The notes beneath the pieces are model-generated. The model was not told where the DNA came from. It ran no database searches and worked only from the letters and a program-made list of their open reading frames with translations. A DNA stretch of 64,000 bases from assembly GCF_008180415.1 (NCBI RefSeq), contig NZ_VTEI01000007.1, forward strand, positions 254,989 to 318,988, read 5' to 3'. The stretch is from Rossellomorea vietnamensis (GTDB taxonomy: Bacteria > Bacillota > Bacilli > Bacillales > Bacillaceae_B). Shown piece by piece: positions 1 through 9,168 of the stretch (positions within the stretch are counted from its first letter, which is position 1; each line of letters opens with the position of its first letter). Both the position numbers and the translations under genes were made by a program.

Positions 1-296
1 TTTTCCTGATCAGCATATTCAGGCCGACACTTGATAGGTGATACCGGTTCAATCCTCCGGTCTCCTGAAGGATTCTCCAGGCAAGGCGTGTAAAACTGTA
101 CACCTGAGCACGGATCATCCCGTTTATCCCTTCTTCATTGACCAAATTATATTCAGAAAGAAATGTCATTTGGTCTGGAACAAGGTAAATGACCGGACTG
201 CCGTTTGGTTCCTGTCTCAGTTTTTCTTTGATTTCATTTAAAATCATATTGGTTTTGCCTGTTCCGGCACGTCCCAAAATAAATCTGACCGACATG
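1..296 (-). CDS. addB: AddB, helicase-exonuclease subunit B (N-terminal part)
   Basis: This is the N-terminal part of the AddB subunit of the AddAB helicase-nuclease, which processes double-strand breaks for RecA-dependent repair and recombination. Only the first 98 or so codons are present; the gene runs off the left edge. The protein begins MSVRFILGRAGTGKT, a Walker A P-loop at the very N-terminus as is typical of AddB, and continues with YLVPDQMTF and RLAWRIL segments characteristic of the family. The ATG at 294-296 is preceded by an AGGGAGTGG ribosome binding site. addA would be expected further left in the same direction. Confidence 0.93.
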
Positions 297-365
297 TTCC
301 CACTCCCTGTGTTCATTATTTTCTTTATTATTTATAAATTGAGGATATTTTGTTTTTAGTTATTT

Positions 366-612
366 AAAAGGTCTTTTCGTAAGGCTGTTTTCGCAAAGAT
401 TGTGGCTATTTTAAAGAGTAATGGATTTCCGCTCCAGACGCGCGACTCCGCGGGGCGGGCGTTGAGCCTCCTCGGCTTCGCCTGCGGGGTCTCACCTGTC
501 CCGCTAGTCCCGCAGGAGGTCGCACGCCTTCCGCTCTAATCCTTCCACGTACAAATGAGGAGAGGATAAAATAGCATCAAAAGCAATAATCTTTTAGAAA
601 AGAGCCTTTCGT
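366..612. repeat. Composite MITE-like repeat with GC-rich core
   Basis: Outer arms (GGTCTTTTCGT, AAGGCTGTTTTCGC at the left; GAAAAGAGCCTTTCG at the right) match the ends of the AT-rich MITE-like family found elsewhere in the window. The centre, about 425-540, is instead a GC-rich palindromic block (GCTCCAGACGCGCGACTCCG ... CCCGCAGGAGGTCGCACGCC) that also occurs near 20600-20692. It fills the gap between addB and the next gene; there is no coding potential. Confidence 0.7.
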
Positions 613-693
613 AAAGAATATGGCTGATTTATAGAAACTTCATATTAAAATGAAGAATTGTATTTTTAACAGATCACAAGGACAGCCAAGCTC

Positions 694-1038
694 TTAATCC
701 TGATTTACTTTCTTAGATTTCGAATTTCTTTGTACCAACAGTTCCTCACAAAGCTCAATACAAATACCTTGTGAACGATAATGATTAAGCAGCTGCACTG
801 AATCAAGATCAATGTCGTTATCCTTTAAAATCTGTGTGAACTGCTGAAAGGTTAAATTAGATATCGTCATAACCCTTTTACCAGGAAACGATAGCTGCAG
901 ACTTCTATTTATAACATCTTGCTTACTCCCAAGTGTTTTTAGCGAAGAAGCAAAGGTCAAGACTGTTTCAATGAAGTTGATTTCTTCGTTATTGATGCTG
1001 TTTTTAATTAACCAATCTGTTACTGTCTCGTTGTTCAT
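694..1038 (-). CDS. Hypothetical protein, 114 aa
   Basis: I do not recognise this protein. It is predicted soluble, mixed charge, with no signal peptide and no membrane segment; the last 10 residues are lysine-rich. The start chosen is the ATG at 1036-1038 because a GGAGTGG ribosome binding site lies 8 nt upstream; a GTG four codons further upstream would overlap that site. It is divergent from the MFS transporter at 1261, with about 220 bp between them that could hold both promoters. Confidence 0.6.
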   Translation of the reverse strand: MNNETVTDWLIKNSINNEEINFIETVLTFASSLKTLGSKQDVINRSLQLSFPGKRVMTISNLTFQQFTQILKDNDIDLDSVQLLNHYRSQGICIELCEELLVQRNSKSKKVNQD

Positions 1039-1260
1039 TTTATAATCCACTCCGTCATTCGGCTATATATAAGAAATTTCAGCTCTCCAGCCATTACATC
1101 CATAACGGAGCTAAAGGACTGTCTACGTTCATTATAATATACTGTGTTCAATCTGTCGGGATTTGCAGTTCTGTTATCCATGGAAAAATTATGGAAGACA
1201 GCAGGAACTGTAAATGTGACAGGCTGCCTTACATATTTTATGGGTAAAGGAGGATGAAAC

Positions 1261-2412
1261 ATGAAACTCTCTTCTTTACGTGCAGAAGCTCTTTTGGTCA
1301 CCATGGGGATTTTTGTGGCCTGCAATATATATACCTTGATTCCGATGTACGATGCTGTGGCGGAATCCATTTCGATCAGAGCCGAACAGGTTGTATTTGC
1401 CGGAAGTATTTTTACATTTTGTTACGCTGGAGGTCTGTTTCTTTTTGGAGGAATTTCCGATGTAGTCGGCCGAAAATCAGTGATTGTATTCGGCATAGGG
1501 ATTTCAGCTCTAGCTACAGGGGCTGTCGCACTATCAGGAAACGAATGGAGTTTGTACGCCACCAGGGGGCTGCAGGGCTTTTTTCTGGGCAGCTTTGCAC
1601 CTGTTGCTTTTGCCTATTGTTATGAACTGTTTGAAACGAAGAAGCGCACTCTTCTGCTCGCGTTAATCAACTCCGGGTTCCTGGCTGCCGGCATTCTTGG
1701 GCAGATTATCAGCAGTTCCCTGTCAGGATGGTTCGGCTGGCAGACCGTTTTTTATTTCTTTGCGGCCATTTATGGCTTCTTGTTCCTGTTTGGTCTCAGT
1801 GAACTTCCGGTTACTTCTAACACAGAAAAGAGAGATTTTTCCCCTGCTGCTTACATTTCCATTTTAAAAAAGCCGGCTTTATTCATGTGCTACGGGATTG
1901 TCCTTCTCCTGCTCTTCACCTTTGTCGGCTACTATGATACTCTTTCCCGGTACTATACTGGAAGCTCCGCTGAATTGCTGGCCATACGCTCAGCCGGTTT
2001 GCTAGGAGCAGGACTATCTTTATTTACCAACTACTTCATTAAGCAATTGGGGGAGACGAAAACCTTGTTTTTCGGGCTTCTTCTGGGCAGCATAAGCATC
2101 CTCCCTCTCCTGTATCATTCAGGTTATACTATCTATCTTCTGTCTTCTATAACCTTTGTGTCTGCCATTTCTTTGCTCATTCCCACGATCATCACGTTCA
2201 TCGGCAATTGGGCAGGCAGCCACAGAGGAAAGGCTTTGAGTTTATACTCTTTTTTCCTTCTCACCGGTGCCAGTTTTGCTCCTTTGACTATTATGGTTCT
2301 CTCCTATAAGCAGGCATTATTTTTGCTTTTAGGAGCATTTGCCATTCAGGCGATTTTCGGGTGTTTCATGAGAGTGAACCACAGTTCACTTCAAGATCAG
2401 CAAACAATCTGA
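1261..2412 (+). CDS. MFS transporter (12 TM)
   Basis: A 383-residue major facilitator superfamily protein in the cytoplasmic membrane, with about 12 hydrophobic segments split by a central loop near residues 185-200. The loop between TM2 and TM3 carries the MFS signature GISDVVGRKSV (around 62-72), followed by the arginine-containing RGLQGFFLGS in TM4. These are features of drug or metabolite exporters, but the substrate cannot be told from the sequence. The start is an ATG with AAAGGAGG 6 nt upstream. The gene ends just before a bidirectional terminator that it shares with the convergent thiolase gene. Confidence 0.9.
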   Translation: MKLSSLRAEALLVTMGIFVACNIYTLIPMYDAVAESISIRAEQVVFAGSIFTFCYAGGLFLFGGISDVVGRKSVIVFGIGISALATGAVALSGNEWSLYATRGLQGFFLGSFAPVAFAYCYELFETKKRTLLLALINSGFLAAGILGQIISSSLSGWFGWQTVFYFFAAIYGFLFLFGLSELPVTSNTEKRDFSPAAYISILKKPALFMCYGIVLLLLFTFVGYYDTLSRYYTGSSAELLAIRSAGLLGAGLSLFTNYFIKQLGETKTLFFGLLLGSISILPLLYHSGYTIYLLSSITFVSAISLLIPTIITFIGNWAGSHRGKALSLYSFFLLTGASFAPLTIMVLSYKQALFLLLGAFAIQAIFGCFMRVNHSSLQDQQTI

Positions 2413-2442
2413 CGAGGCTTAGCCATTGAGATCAATAACCAA

Positions 2443-2473
2443 ACAGAGAGCCCGGATGTATCCTGGCTCTCTG
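2443..2473. terminator. Bidirectional terminator between MFS gene and yhfS
   Basis: A perfect-looking stem of CAGAGAGCC and GGCTCTCTG with an inner GGAT/ATCC pairing lies between the two convergent genes. T-runs are short on both sides. Confidence 0.75.
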
Positions 2474-2481
2474 CTGCTGTT

Positions 2482-3657
2482 TTACATTGTTTCCACAAAA
2501 ACGGTCGCACCCATGCCTCCGCCTACACATAGAGACGCAATCCCTTTCTTCAGTTCCCGTCTGTTTAATTCATGGACCAGGGAAACGACGATTCTTGCCC
2601 CTGTACAACCAACTGGATGGCCAATGCTTATCCCGCTTCCATTGACATTCGTCTTATCCCGGTCAAGGCCGAGCTCTTTTTCTACAGCAATATACTGAGC
2701 TGCAAAAGCCTCATTCACCTCAATAAGATCAGCTTCCTCAAGAGACCAGCCTGTTTGGGAAAGACCTTTCTCCACTGCCGGCACCGGCCCCCTGCCCATC
2801 AGCTTCGGATCAACTCCGGCCACTGAACATCCAGAGATTCTTGCCAGCGGTTTGAGGCCTCGCTTTTGTGACTCTTCTTCTGACATTAAAATCAAGGCTG
2901 CTCCGCCGTCGTTCAAACTTGAAGAATTTCCTGCTGTCACGGTTCCTCCCTGTCGGAAAGCTGGCTTGAGAGAAGAAAGCTTCTCCATTGACAGGCCGGC
3001 ACGCGGACCTTCATCCTTTGTTATCGTTTTGGATTCCCTTCTGGACTTGACCGTTATAGGGACAATTTGATCATCAAAATATCCCTCTTCAGCGGCCTTA
3101 ACAGCCCTTTGATGGCTCAACTGCGCCAATTCATCCTGTTCTTCTTTCGTAATATTATGCATCTCTGCCAGGTTCTCCGCTGTCTCTCCCATCATGATTC
3201 CATGAATTGGATCCTCCAGGACTTCCCAAACTGAGTCGCGGATTTCACCATGCTGCAGCCTCTGTCCCCAGCGATGACCTTTCATTACGTAAGGACTAGA
3301 GCTCATAGCTTCCACTCCGCCGGCAAGCACTATATCGGACATGCCCGTTTGAATCTGCATGAATGCAGAAATGATGGCCTGCATTCCGCTGGCGCATTGT
3401 CTCTGGATAGTGTAACCAGTCGTTGTATCCTCAAAGCCGGCCAACAGTGCTGCGGTCCTTGCTGTATTCGGCTGATCAGTCCGCTGGATACAGTGACCCA
3501 GTATGACTTCATTGATATCTCCCGGTCCAAGCCCGCTTTCTTCCGCAGCCTTTTTCATTACCGGCACAATTAAATCGGTCGGCAGCAGATCTTTGAATGC
3601 TCCGCCAAAAGCTCCTACAGGAGTCCTGAACGCAGACGTTATCACTACATTTCTCAT
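2482..3657 (-). CDS. yhfS: Acetyl-CoA acetyltransferase (thiolase)
   Basis: A thiolase of the biosynthetic/acetoacetyl-CoA type that condenses or cleaves acyl-CoA units in the cytoplasm. Visible motifs: the nucleophile in QRQCASG, the NEAFAAQ segment, GHPVGCTGAR carrying the second-site histidine, and CVGGGMG with the general-base cysteine near the C-terminus. The whole chain resembles B. subtilis YhfS. I start at the ATG at 3655-3657 (391 aa, MRNVVIT) because GAGAGG lies 9 nt upstream; an ATG three codons earlier at 3664-3666 directly abuts that site and is less likely. It follows the SDR gene in an operon, which suggests a 3-ketoacyl or acetoacetyl-CoA two-step, possibly short-chain fatty acid or hydroxyacid metabolism. 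Confidence 0.92.
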   Translation of the reverse strand: MRNVVITSAFRTPVGAFGGAFKDLLPTDLIVPVMKKAAEESGLGPGDINEVILGHCIQRTDQPNTARTAALLAGFEDTTTGYTIQRQCASGMQAIISAFMQIQTGMSDIVLAGGVEAMSSSPYVMKGHRWGQRLQHGEIRDSVWEVLEDPIHGIMMGETAENLAEMHNITKEEQDELAQLSHQRAVKAAEEGYFDDQIVPITVKSRRESKTITKDEGPRAGLSMEKLSSLKPAFRQGGTVTAGNSSSLNDGGAALILMSEEESQKRGLKPLARISGCSVAGVDPKLMGRGPVPAVEKGLSQTGWSLEEADLIEVNEAFAAQYIAVEKELGLDRDKTNVNGSGISIGHPVGCTGARIVVSLVHELNRRELKKGIASLCVGGGMGATVFVETM

Positions 3658-3674
3658 TTTCTTCATCCTCTCAT

Positions 3675-4415
3675 TTACATCATTATTCCGCCATCAACCT
3701 GAAGAACAATTCCATTAATATAGTCAGATTCCTCCGAGGCTAAAAATAAATAAGCGTTTGCCGCATCCTCGGCTTTCCCGAATCTTCCCAAAGGAATTAA
3801 AGCATTCATTTGTGCTTTCACCTTATCGGGAATCTTCGCGGTCATTTCTGTCTCGATTACTCCCGGTGCAACGGCATTGACATTGATTCCCTTCGATCCA
3901 AATTCCTTTGCCCAGGTTTTGGTCATCCCGATGACAGCTGCCTTAGATGCAGCATAATTCGTCTGGCCCACATTCCCGAAAAGTCCACTGGCAGACGCTG
4001 TATTGATAATTTTTCCCTTTCCACTTTTCACCAGGGCCGGCAGAAATGCCTGAGTACAGTGAAATACCCCTGTTAGATTAACATCGAGTACTTTTTGGAA
4101 ATCTTCCACCGTCAACTTCGACATAAGGCTATCCCTCGTGATACCGGCATTATTGACTAAAATGTCAACACCGCCATGTTCCTTCATTACCTTTTCCGCA
4201 AGGGTGTTAACGCTTTCACGATCGGCAGTATCAACCTGATAGAATGAAGCATTTCCTCCTGCATCCCTTAATGCTTGAGCCTCCGTCGCTCCCTTGCTCT
4301 CATCGAAATCTGCCATAATCACCCTGCAGCCTTCCCGGGCAAACTTTTTAGCGGCTGCCAGCCCGATTCCATTCGCACTGCCCGTAATAACAGCTGTTTT
4401 ATTCTTCAATCTCAT
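3675..4415 (-). CDS. Short-chain dehydrogenase/reductase, FabG/acetoacetyl-CoA reductase type
   Basis: A 246-residue classical SDR, cytoplasmic, NAD(P)-dependent. The cofactor motif TGSANGIG is at residues 11-18, NNAG at 88-91, the catalytic serine in NTASAS near 141-143, and YAASK with Tyr154 and Lys158. Family length is normal. It is the first gene of a pair with the thiolase (about 10-20 bp gap), so the likely substrate is a 3-ketoacyl-CoA such as acetoacetyl-CoA rather than an ACP-bound intermediate; this is inference from context. A GGAGG ribosome binding site precedes the ATG. Confidence 0.88.
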   Translation of the reverse strand: MRLKNKTAVITGSANGIGLAAAKKFAREGCRVIMADFDESKGATEAQALRDAGGNASFYQVDTADRESVNTLAEKVMKEHGGVDILVNNAGITRDSLMSKLTVEDFQKVLDVNLTGVFHCTQAFLPALVKSGKGKIINTASASGLFGNVGQTNYAASKAAVIGMTKTWAKEFGSKGINVNAVAPGVIETEMTAKIPDKVKAQMNALIPLGRFGKAEDAANAYLFLASEESDYINGIVLQVDGGIMM

Positions 4416-4605
4416 TATGTATCCTCCTTACAATCTTCTCTTCATGGTTGAATATTTCGACAATAAACCATCTGATTCCTCTAATTTCAACGGAAAATGT
4501 CTGTATTCGAAATTAATGGATGACTACAGTGAGGATATTACTTCTGTTTTAGTGCACTCTATGAGTAGATTTTGAAAAATAGACCTTACCGAACGGAGGG
4601 ATACT

Positions 4606-4725
4606 ATGAAGAAAAAGCTGCTATATATGCTTCTTGCTGCGATGCTGGCAACTTCGATGACTGCATGCGGTGACGCCCCTGGCGAAGACGAAGTAGGCGA
4701 TGGTGAAGTGAATGATGAGGAGTAA
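4606..4725 (+). CDS. Tiny lipoprotein, 39 aa
   Basis: Reads MKKKLLYMLLAAML, then a lipobox ending in Thr-Ala-Cys with Cys21, then only 18 residues of a highly acidic tail (GDAPGEDEVGDGEVNDEE). It would be exported, lipidated at Cys21 and anchored on the outer face of the membrane with almost nothing beyond the anchor. A strong CGGAGGG ribosome binding site lies 5-6 nt before the ATG and a hairpin terminator follows about 60 bp downstream, so it looks like a complete single-gene unit. Similar mini-lipoproteins with acidic tails are common but uncharacterised in Bacillaceae. Confidence 0.8.
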   Translation: MKKKLLYMLLAAMLATSMTACGDAPGEDEVGDGEVNDEE

Positions 4726-4785
4726 AACCAGTTTTCAATGCGGCACACTCTGATACGCCGTTCCTCCTGGTCATTATGAAACACA

Positions 4786-4821
4786 TCATTCAACTTGCCA
4801 TGCTGCAAGTTGATGCTGTGT
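4786..4821 (+). terminator. Terminator after the tiny lipoprotein
   Basis: Stem TCAACTTGC / GCAAGTTGA with a short loop, followed after a few bases by TTTATTTTT. Confidence 0.6.
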
Positions 4822-4903
4822 TTATTTTTATGATTAGGTTTGTCTTTTTTTCGTTATTCCAGTTTTTAGAAATTTTAGTTTTCCTGTACTTTAAGGCAGG
4901 CAC

Positions 4904-5110
4904 CCGGTCGGGACTTGATATCCTTTAGTAATTACATGGCTTGGCAAAAAACATACCGTTATCTTTTGCTTAACTTATCTATAATGGTATGCTTTCCCGC
5001 TAATCGTCCCGTTATCTTCTACTAAGCTCTTTTTATTGGTACGATTCGCGTTCATCCAGCTTATATCTATTTATGTCAGACTGATATTGCTTCTTCCCCG
5101 ACAACCTGCC
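4904..5110. repeat. Probable relic tandem array, 52-bp period
   Basis: This sits in a gene-free stretch from 4822 to 5232. The words CCGTTATCTT at 4957 and 5009 are exactly 52 bp apart, with GGTATG/GGTACG and CGC-rich words also in register. A preceding unit beginning CCGGTCGGG at 4904 and a following one near 5060 fit the same spacing but have diverged strongly. The period matches the six better arrays in the window. No ORF or terminator is visible in the remainder of this stretch. Confidence 0.4.
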
Positions 5111-5232
5111 ATTCAGGTTATTTGCCCCTGGGAACTGAGTCTGTTTCACTGCATACGGACTCTCCGGCGCTGTGATGGGCGGGGACATAATGCAAAATCA
5201 TCATAAGAGGTTGATATTTCCTGCATAACTAA

Positions 5233-5262
5233 AAAACGCCCGATTCATAAGAATCAAGCGTC
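5233..5262 (-). terminator. sipV terminator
   Basis: On the minus strand, ACGCTTGATTC pairs with GAATCGGGCGT across a 4-nt loop, followed by TTTTTT; it lies directly after the sipV stop. Confidence 0.85.
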
Positions 5263-5268
5263 TATACT

Positions 5269-5829
5269 TCAATCACCAAACTGGACATCGAATTCATTCA
5301 ACGGCCAATAGCGCATATTCACTTTTCCGACAATCTGTTCCTGATCGACAAATCCAAAGTAGCGGCTGTCCATACTGCTGCGCCTGTTGTCGCCCAGAAC
5401 GAATACTTTCCCCTCAGGAACGGTTTGTTCGCCTGTGATTTCCTCCAGCGTGAAGTCGCCAGTCAGTTTGGTGCCAACCATTTCCTCTTTGAACTTCTCC
5501 AAATAAGGCTCTGGCTGAGCTTCGCCATTTACATATAATTTATCATCTTTGTATTCCACGGTATCCCCGGGCAGTCCGATGATGCGTTTGACATAATCTT
5601 CAGTTTCGCTTGCATGAAATACTACAACGTCATAACGATGAAGTTCTCCTACCTGATAGCCAATCTTGTTGACAACAAGCTTATTGCCATCCTCAAGGGT
5701 TGGCATCATGGATTCTCCTTCAACAACATAGTTTGAAAACAGGAAAGTCCTGATGACTACAAATATAATCAATCCGATTCCTAAAGCTTTCACCCATTCA
5801 AGACTCTCTCTTTTTATGCTGTCTCTCAA
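5269..5829 (-). CDS. sipV: Type I signal peptidase (SipV-like)
   Basis: Membrane-anchored serine/lysine protease that removes signal peptides from secreted preproteins on the outer face of the membrane. A single N-terminal membrane segment is at about residues 15-32. The nucleophile is Ser40 in EGESMMPTL, the general base Lys81 in YVKRIIGLPGD, and the family box GDNRRSSMDSR is near residue 147. Length 186 matches the short Bacillus Sip proteins. The start is a TTG at 5827-5829 with TAGGAGG 7 nt upstream. It lies about 20 bp after yhjE, the same pairing as sipV-yhjE in B. subtilis, hence the symbol; a different sip paralogue cannot be excluded. Confidence 0.9.
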   Translation of the reverse strand: MRDSIKRESLEWVKALGIGLIIFVVIRTFLFSNYVVEGESMMPTLEDGNKLVVNKIGYQVGELHRYDVVVFHASETEDYVKRIIGLPGDTVEYKDDKLYVNGEAQPEPYLEKFKEEMVGTKLTGDFTLEEITGEQTVPEGKVFVLGDNRRSSMDSRYFGFVDQEQIVGKVNMRYWPLNEFDVQFGD

Positions 5830-5849
5830 TCTAATTCCTCCTACCCAGG

Positions 5850-6467
5850 TTACCCGCGGGAGTGATCTTTTTCTACTTTTTTGTTGATTCGGGCTTCCAC
5901 CCGTTTACCTCCAATCCAAAGAACGAAGATACCTGCCAGTACCAGTGCAGTACGCAATGGTTGTTGAAATAATGATACAATATCGTGGCCGATAAAGCTA
6001 ATGGTGAAAATCATCACGGCTTTTCCGGCTGCGACGGCGAGCATATATTGAAAAATATTGATTCCCGACAAGCCAGCCACGATATTGACCAGGGCCGATG
6101 GTGTAAAAGGAAAGCATAACAATAAGAAAAGCGGACCAAATCCGTGGCGGTCAACCCACTTCGTCAAACGGTGAACCTGCTTGTTGTTTTTTAAAAAACG
6201 GAAAATACGGGCTTGGCCATATTTTCTCACCAATAAAAACACAATCAATGCACCCAGCGAGGCACCTAACCAGGAAAACAGAAAGCCAAACCACAAGCCG
6301 AATGCATTCACATTTGCCAGAACAAAAACAAACAGCGGCAGAAACGGCAGGAAAGCTTCAAGCATTGGCAGCAGAATGCCTGGCAAAGGACCGAACGAAC
6401 GATACTCCTCTATTAAATTCATAATATTTTCAAGTGTGAACCATGCTTTTATCATCTCAATATCCAT
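5850..6467 (-). CDS. yhjE: TVP38/TMEM64 family membrane protein YhjE
   Basis: A 205-residue polytopic membrane protein of the DedA-related SNARE-associated (TVP38) family. The region GPLPGILLPMLEAFLPFLPLF and the later FPFTPSALVNIVAGLSG block are the family's re-entrant/membrane core. The function is unsettled; related proteins have been linked to lipid transport across the membrane. The ATG at 6465-6467 is preceded by AGGGGAAAG at suitable distance; a GTG 22 codons upstream has no convincing ribosome binding site, so the longer form is rejected. It probably forms a two-gene operon with sipV. Confidence 0.85.
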   Translation of the reverse strand: MDIEMIKAWFTLENIMNLIEEYRSFGPLPGILLPMLEAFLPFLPLFVFVLANVNAFGLWFGFLFSWLGASLGALIVFLLVRKYGQARIFRFLKNNKQVHRLTKWVDRHGFGPLFLLLCFPFTPSALVNIVAGLSGINIFQYMLAVAAGKAVMIFTISFIGHDIVSLFQQPLRTALVLAGIFVLWIGGKRVEARINKKVEKDHSRG

Positions 6468-6702
6468 ACTATATCTTTCCCCTAAATATTCATAGAACAA
6501 AACCAGTTTTTTAATTTTTCTTCGCAGTGACACTCTCAGTACGCATTACTATTAGGGAAGAGAATAGAATAGACTGGTTATTCACTAACTAAATACCCGA
6601 ATTGCGTAAATTCTTAGTATTTAGTAAAAGTATATCATAGGTGCTTGCTTTTCTTTATATTGTTACGAAAATGAAATATCATTTACACTGCACCCTGCAC
6701 AA

Positions 6703-6744
6703 AAAATATCCGGCAAAAGCATTCTAGCTCTTTTACCGGATATC
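6703..6744 (-). terminator. S9 peptidase terminator
   Basis: On the minus strand, ATATCCGGTAAAAG pairs with CTTTTGCCGGATAT, followed by TTTTTTG. Confidence 0.85.
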
Positions 6745-6755
6745 TCTTCATAACA

Positions 6756-8729
6756 TCAGATATACTTGCCAAACCAATCTTTAATATAATTCAATCTGGC
6801 CACTCTCAAATTAGGTTTGCCGTTCCTTGAAAGGTTATGATTCGATTCAGGGAACCTCACCATCTCAGTTTCTTTCCCCTGCCTTTTGACAGCAATATAC
6901 AGCTGCTCCGCCTGTTCTATCGGGCATCGGTAATCTTTTTCGCTGTGAAGGATCAGGAGCGGTGTATTAATATTCTTCGCATAAGCAAGAGGCGAGTGTT
7001 TCCAAAGCTTTTCTATATCATTCAGGCCGGCCTCTATCTGCCATTCTGAAAAGTAGTATCCGATGTCACTGACACCATAGAAACTCACCCAGTTTGAAAT
7101 CGACCTTTGCGTGACAGCTGCTTTGAATCGATCAGTATGGCCTACAATCCAGTTTGTCATAAAACCACCGTAGCTGCCGCCCGTGATCCCCAGTCTGTCC
7201 TTATCGATAAAGTCATATTTTTCGATAACATGATTTACGGCTGCCATTACATCCTCATAGTCTCCGCCGCCATAGTCCCCTCTGACAGCATCCACGAATG
7301 TCTGACCGTAGCCATGGCTTCCCCGAGGATTGATGAAGAGAACAGCATATCCTTCAGCTGCAAGCATCTGGAACTCCTGATAATAGGTATTCCCGTACAT
7401 CATATGAGGACCGCCATGGACTTCAACAATCAAACCGCATTTCTCTCCTTCTTTAAGGTTTGCAGGCTTCATCAGCCAGCCTTTCACTTCCCGATCATCA
7501 CTGCTCTTAAAAGTGATAGCTTCTGTTTTCGAAAGCTCCACTTCTGATAGAAATTCTTCATTGACTGACGTTAGCTGCTTCAAGCTGCCTGAGGGAATAT
7601 CAAGTATGAACAGGTCGCCTGGGAGTTCCGGGTTACTGATGGCGGCAATAGCTTTTTGATTTTCGGCATCCAAATCAAATCCGTAAATATGCTGGTCATC
7701 CAATAATGCCGGGTAGAGGGCACCGTCCCGATTTCCGTAATAAAGCACGGTGTTTCCATTGTCGGAGGCAAGAAAATAAAAGCTTTGATTATCCGACGCC
7801 CATTGGATTCCCGGATTCGAGACTCCCTGCTGAAAATCAATGACCATGAAATCGCCAACCGGGCTGTCCAATTCGCTTGTCAGGCAGCTTAACGATTCTG
7901 TTTCCATCTCATACAGCCATACCTTCGTCTGAGTAGCATTCTGATACTCTTTTTCATGTCCAAGAAGAGCGATGAAGCGGCTGTCTGGCGACCAGGCTGC
8001 GTTCCCGAAATACCCCGTTCCTCCCGTTACCTTTTTCTCCGTACCGTTTTCTGCATCATATAAGAACAAATCGGTTTGAAAAGATGTATCCAGGTCGGTG
8101 CTTTTATCAGCACCATACGCTATGTACTTGCCATCGGGCGACCAGGATTGCAGGGAGTAGTCAACTTCCCCTTCCGTAATTTCCTTCATCTCCAACGTTT
8201 TGAGATCCATGACCGCAATATGGCTTCTCTTACCGCTGAAAAACCCGCTGTCATCCGATTTATATTTCATCTTCTTGACTTCAAGCGGCTGCGGGATTTT
8301 TTCCTCTTCCTCTCCTTCTGTCAGAGTCTCCCCTTCTTTTAAAGCTGCAGAGAAGGCAATTTTCGTGCCGCATGGAGACCATAACGGCTGTGATGCACCG
8401 TTCGGGCAGTGAGTAAGCTGCTGCGCTTCCCCGCCGTTTACTGACAGTAAGTACAATTGGCTTTTGCCGGAACGGTCTGATACAAAAACAATATCTTTCC
8501 CATCCGGAGACCAGCGTGGAGAACTGTTCCGGTTTTCTCCGAAAGTCCACTGGCGGCTGGTTCCCTTATCAATATTTAAATGGTACAAATTAGATATGTA
8601 AACGTTCTTCTCCTGATCCATTTCAGTTAACACATAGACGGCTTCATTTCCGTGAGGTGAAAACTTTGGGTCTGAAACCGACTTCAAAGCATATAAATCT
8701 TCTGCCGTGATTCCTCTTTTGTTTGTCAA
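6756..8729 (-). CDS. S9 family prolyl oligopeptidase / acylaminoacyl peptidase
   Basis: A 657-residue cytosolic serine peptidase with an N-terminal beta-propeller (about 1-380, repeated WSPDGK-type TolB/DPP repeats such as RWSPDGKDI, SWSPDGKYI and AWSPDSRFI) and a C-terminal alpha/beta-hydrolase domain. The catalytic triad is visible: Ser519 in GGSYGGF, Asp599 in HSEKDYRCP and His631 in ESNHNLS. The fold arrangement is that of S9C enzymes such as B. subtilis YuxL, which trim short peptides. The start is TTG at 8727-8729 preceded by AAAGGGAGTTGG. It appears monocistronic with its own terminator. Confidence 0.9.
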   Translation of the reverse strand: MTNKRGITAEDLYALKSVSDPKFSPHGNEAVYVLTEMDQEKNVYISNLYHLNIDKGTSRQWTFGENRNSSPRWSPDGKDIVFVSDRSGKSQLYLLSVNGGEAQQLTHCPNGASQPLWSPCGTKIAFSAALKEGETLTEGEEEEKIPQPLEVKKMKYKSDDSGFFSGKRSHIAVMDLKTLEMKEITEGEVDYSLQSWSPDGKYIAYGADKSTDLDTSFQTDLFLYDAENGTEKKVTGGTGYFGNAAWSPDSRFIALLGHEKEYQNATQTKVWLYEMETESLSCLTSELDSPVGDFMVIDFQQGVSNPGIQWASDNQSFYFLASDNGNTVLYYGNRDGALYPALLDDQHIYGFDLDAENQKAIAAISNPELPGDLFILDIPSGSLKQLTSVNEEFLSEVELSKTEAITFKSSDDREVKGWLMKPANLKEGEKCGLIVEVHGGPHMMYGNTYYQEFQMLAAEGYAVLFINPRGSHGYGQTFVDAVRGDYGGGDYEDVMAAVNHVIEKYDFIDKDRLGITGGSYGGFMTNWIVGHTDRFKAAVTQRSISNWVSFYGVSDIGYYFSEWQIEAGLNDIEKLWKHSPLAYAKNINTPLLILHSEKDYRCPIEQAEQLYIAVKRQGKETEMVRFPESNHNLSRNGKPNLRVARLNYIKDWFGKYI

Positions 8730-8867
8730 AACGCCAACTCCCTTTCAAATAAATGGTTACCCTATTTTAAAAAGTTCGACAGTCCGGGCGCAAATCCTTT
8801 GTCTGCGGAATTTTTTGCATTTTGGGGGAGATTTTTTCTATAGTCTGTTTTTTCAAAGTGTTCTTGG

Positions 8868-8945
8868 AGCTTAAGGTGTGCAGTCTCCTGCGGAACTAGC
8901 GGACCCGCTCAACACCCAGACCACCGGGAACGTGCATTTGAAGTC
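8868..8945. repeat. Degenerate GC-rich repeat core
   Basis: Contains CAGTCTCCTGCGGAACTAGCGGACC, a decayed form of the GC-rich block in the composite repeats at 425-540 and 20600-20692 (compare CTCCTGCGGGACTAGCGG). The surrounding gap, 8730-9168, holds no convincing gene. Confidence 0.45.
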
Positions 8946-9168
8946 TGAACCCTTCTAATGCCAACCCCTTATTATGAAAAAGTGTTTTGATTTCCCTCCA
9001 TTTGAGCAGTTCAATCTGATTAGATTTAGAAATATTCAACCATACTATAAAAAAAGATTTCAATTCGACCTTATTCTTCAATATTGGATATTGATAAATC
9101 CGTAAAAAGTACGTACAATAAAAATACGAACACACGTTCTTAAATTCCTTATAAAAAGGAGCATAATT

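Noticed and set aside
1035..1370. A 111-codon minus-strand frame between the hypothetical gene and the MFS gene
   Set aside because: It overlaps the MFS start and its ribosome binding site, has no convincing start of its own and unlikely composition, although its stop overlaps the next ATG (ATGA).
8896..9135. A 79-codon minus-strand frame before yhjD
   Set aside because: It runs into the decayed GC-rich repeat core, and has no ribosome binding site and no recognisable composition.
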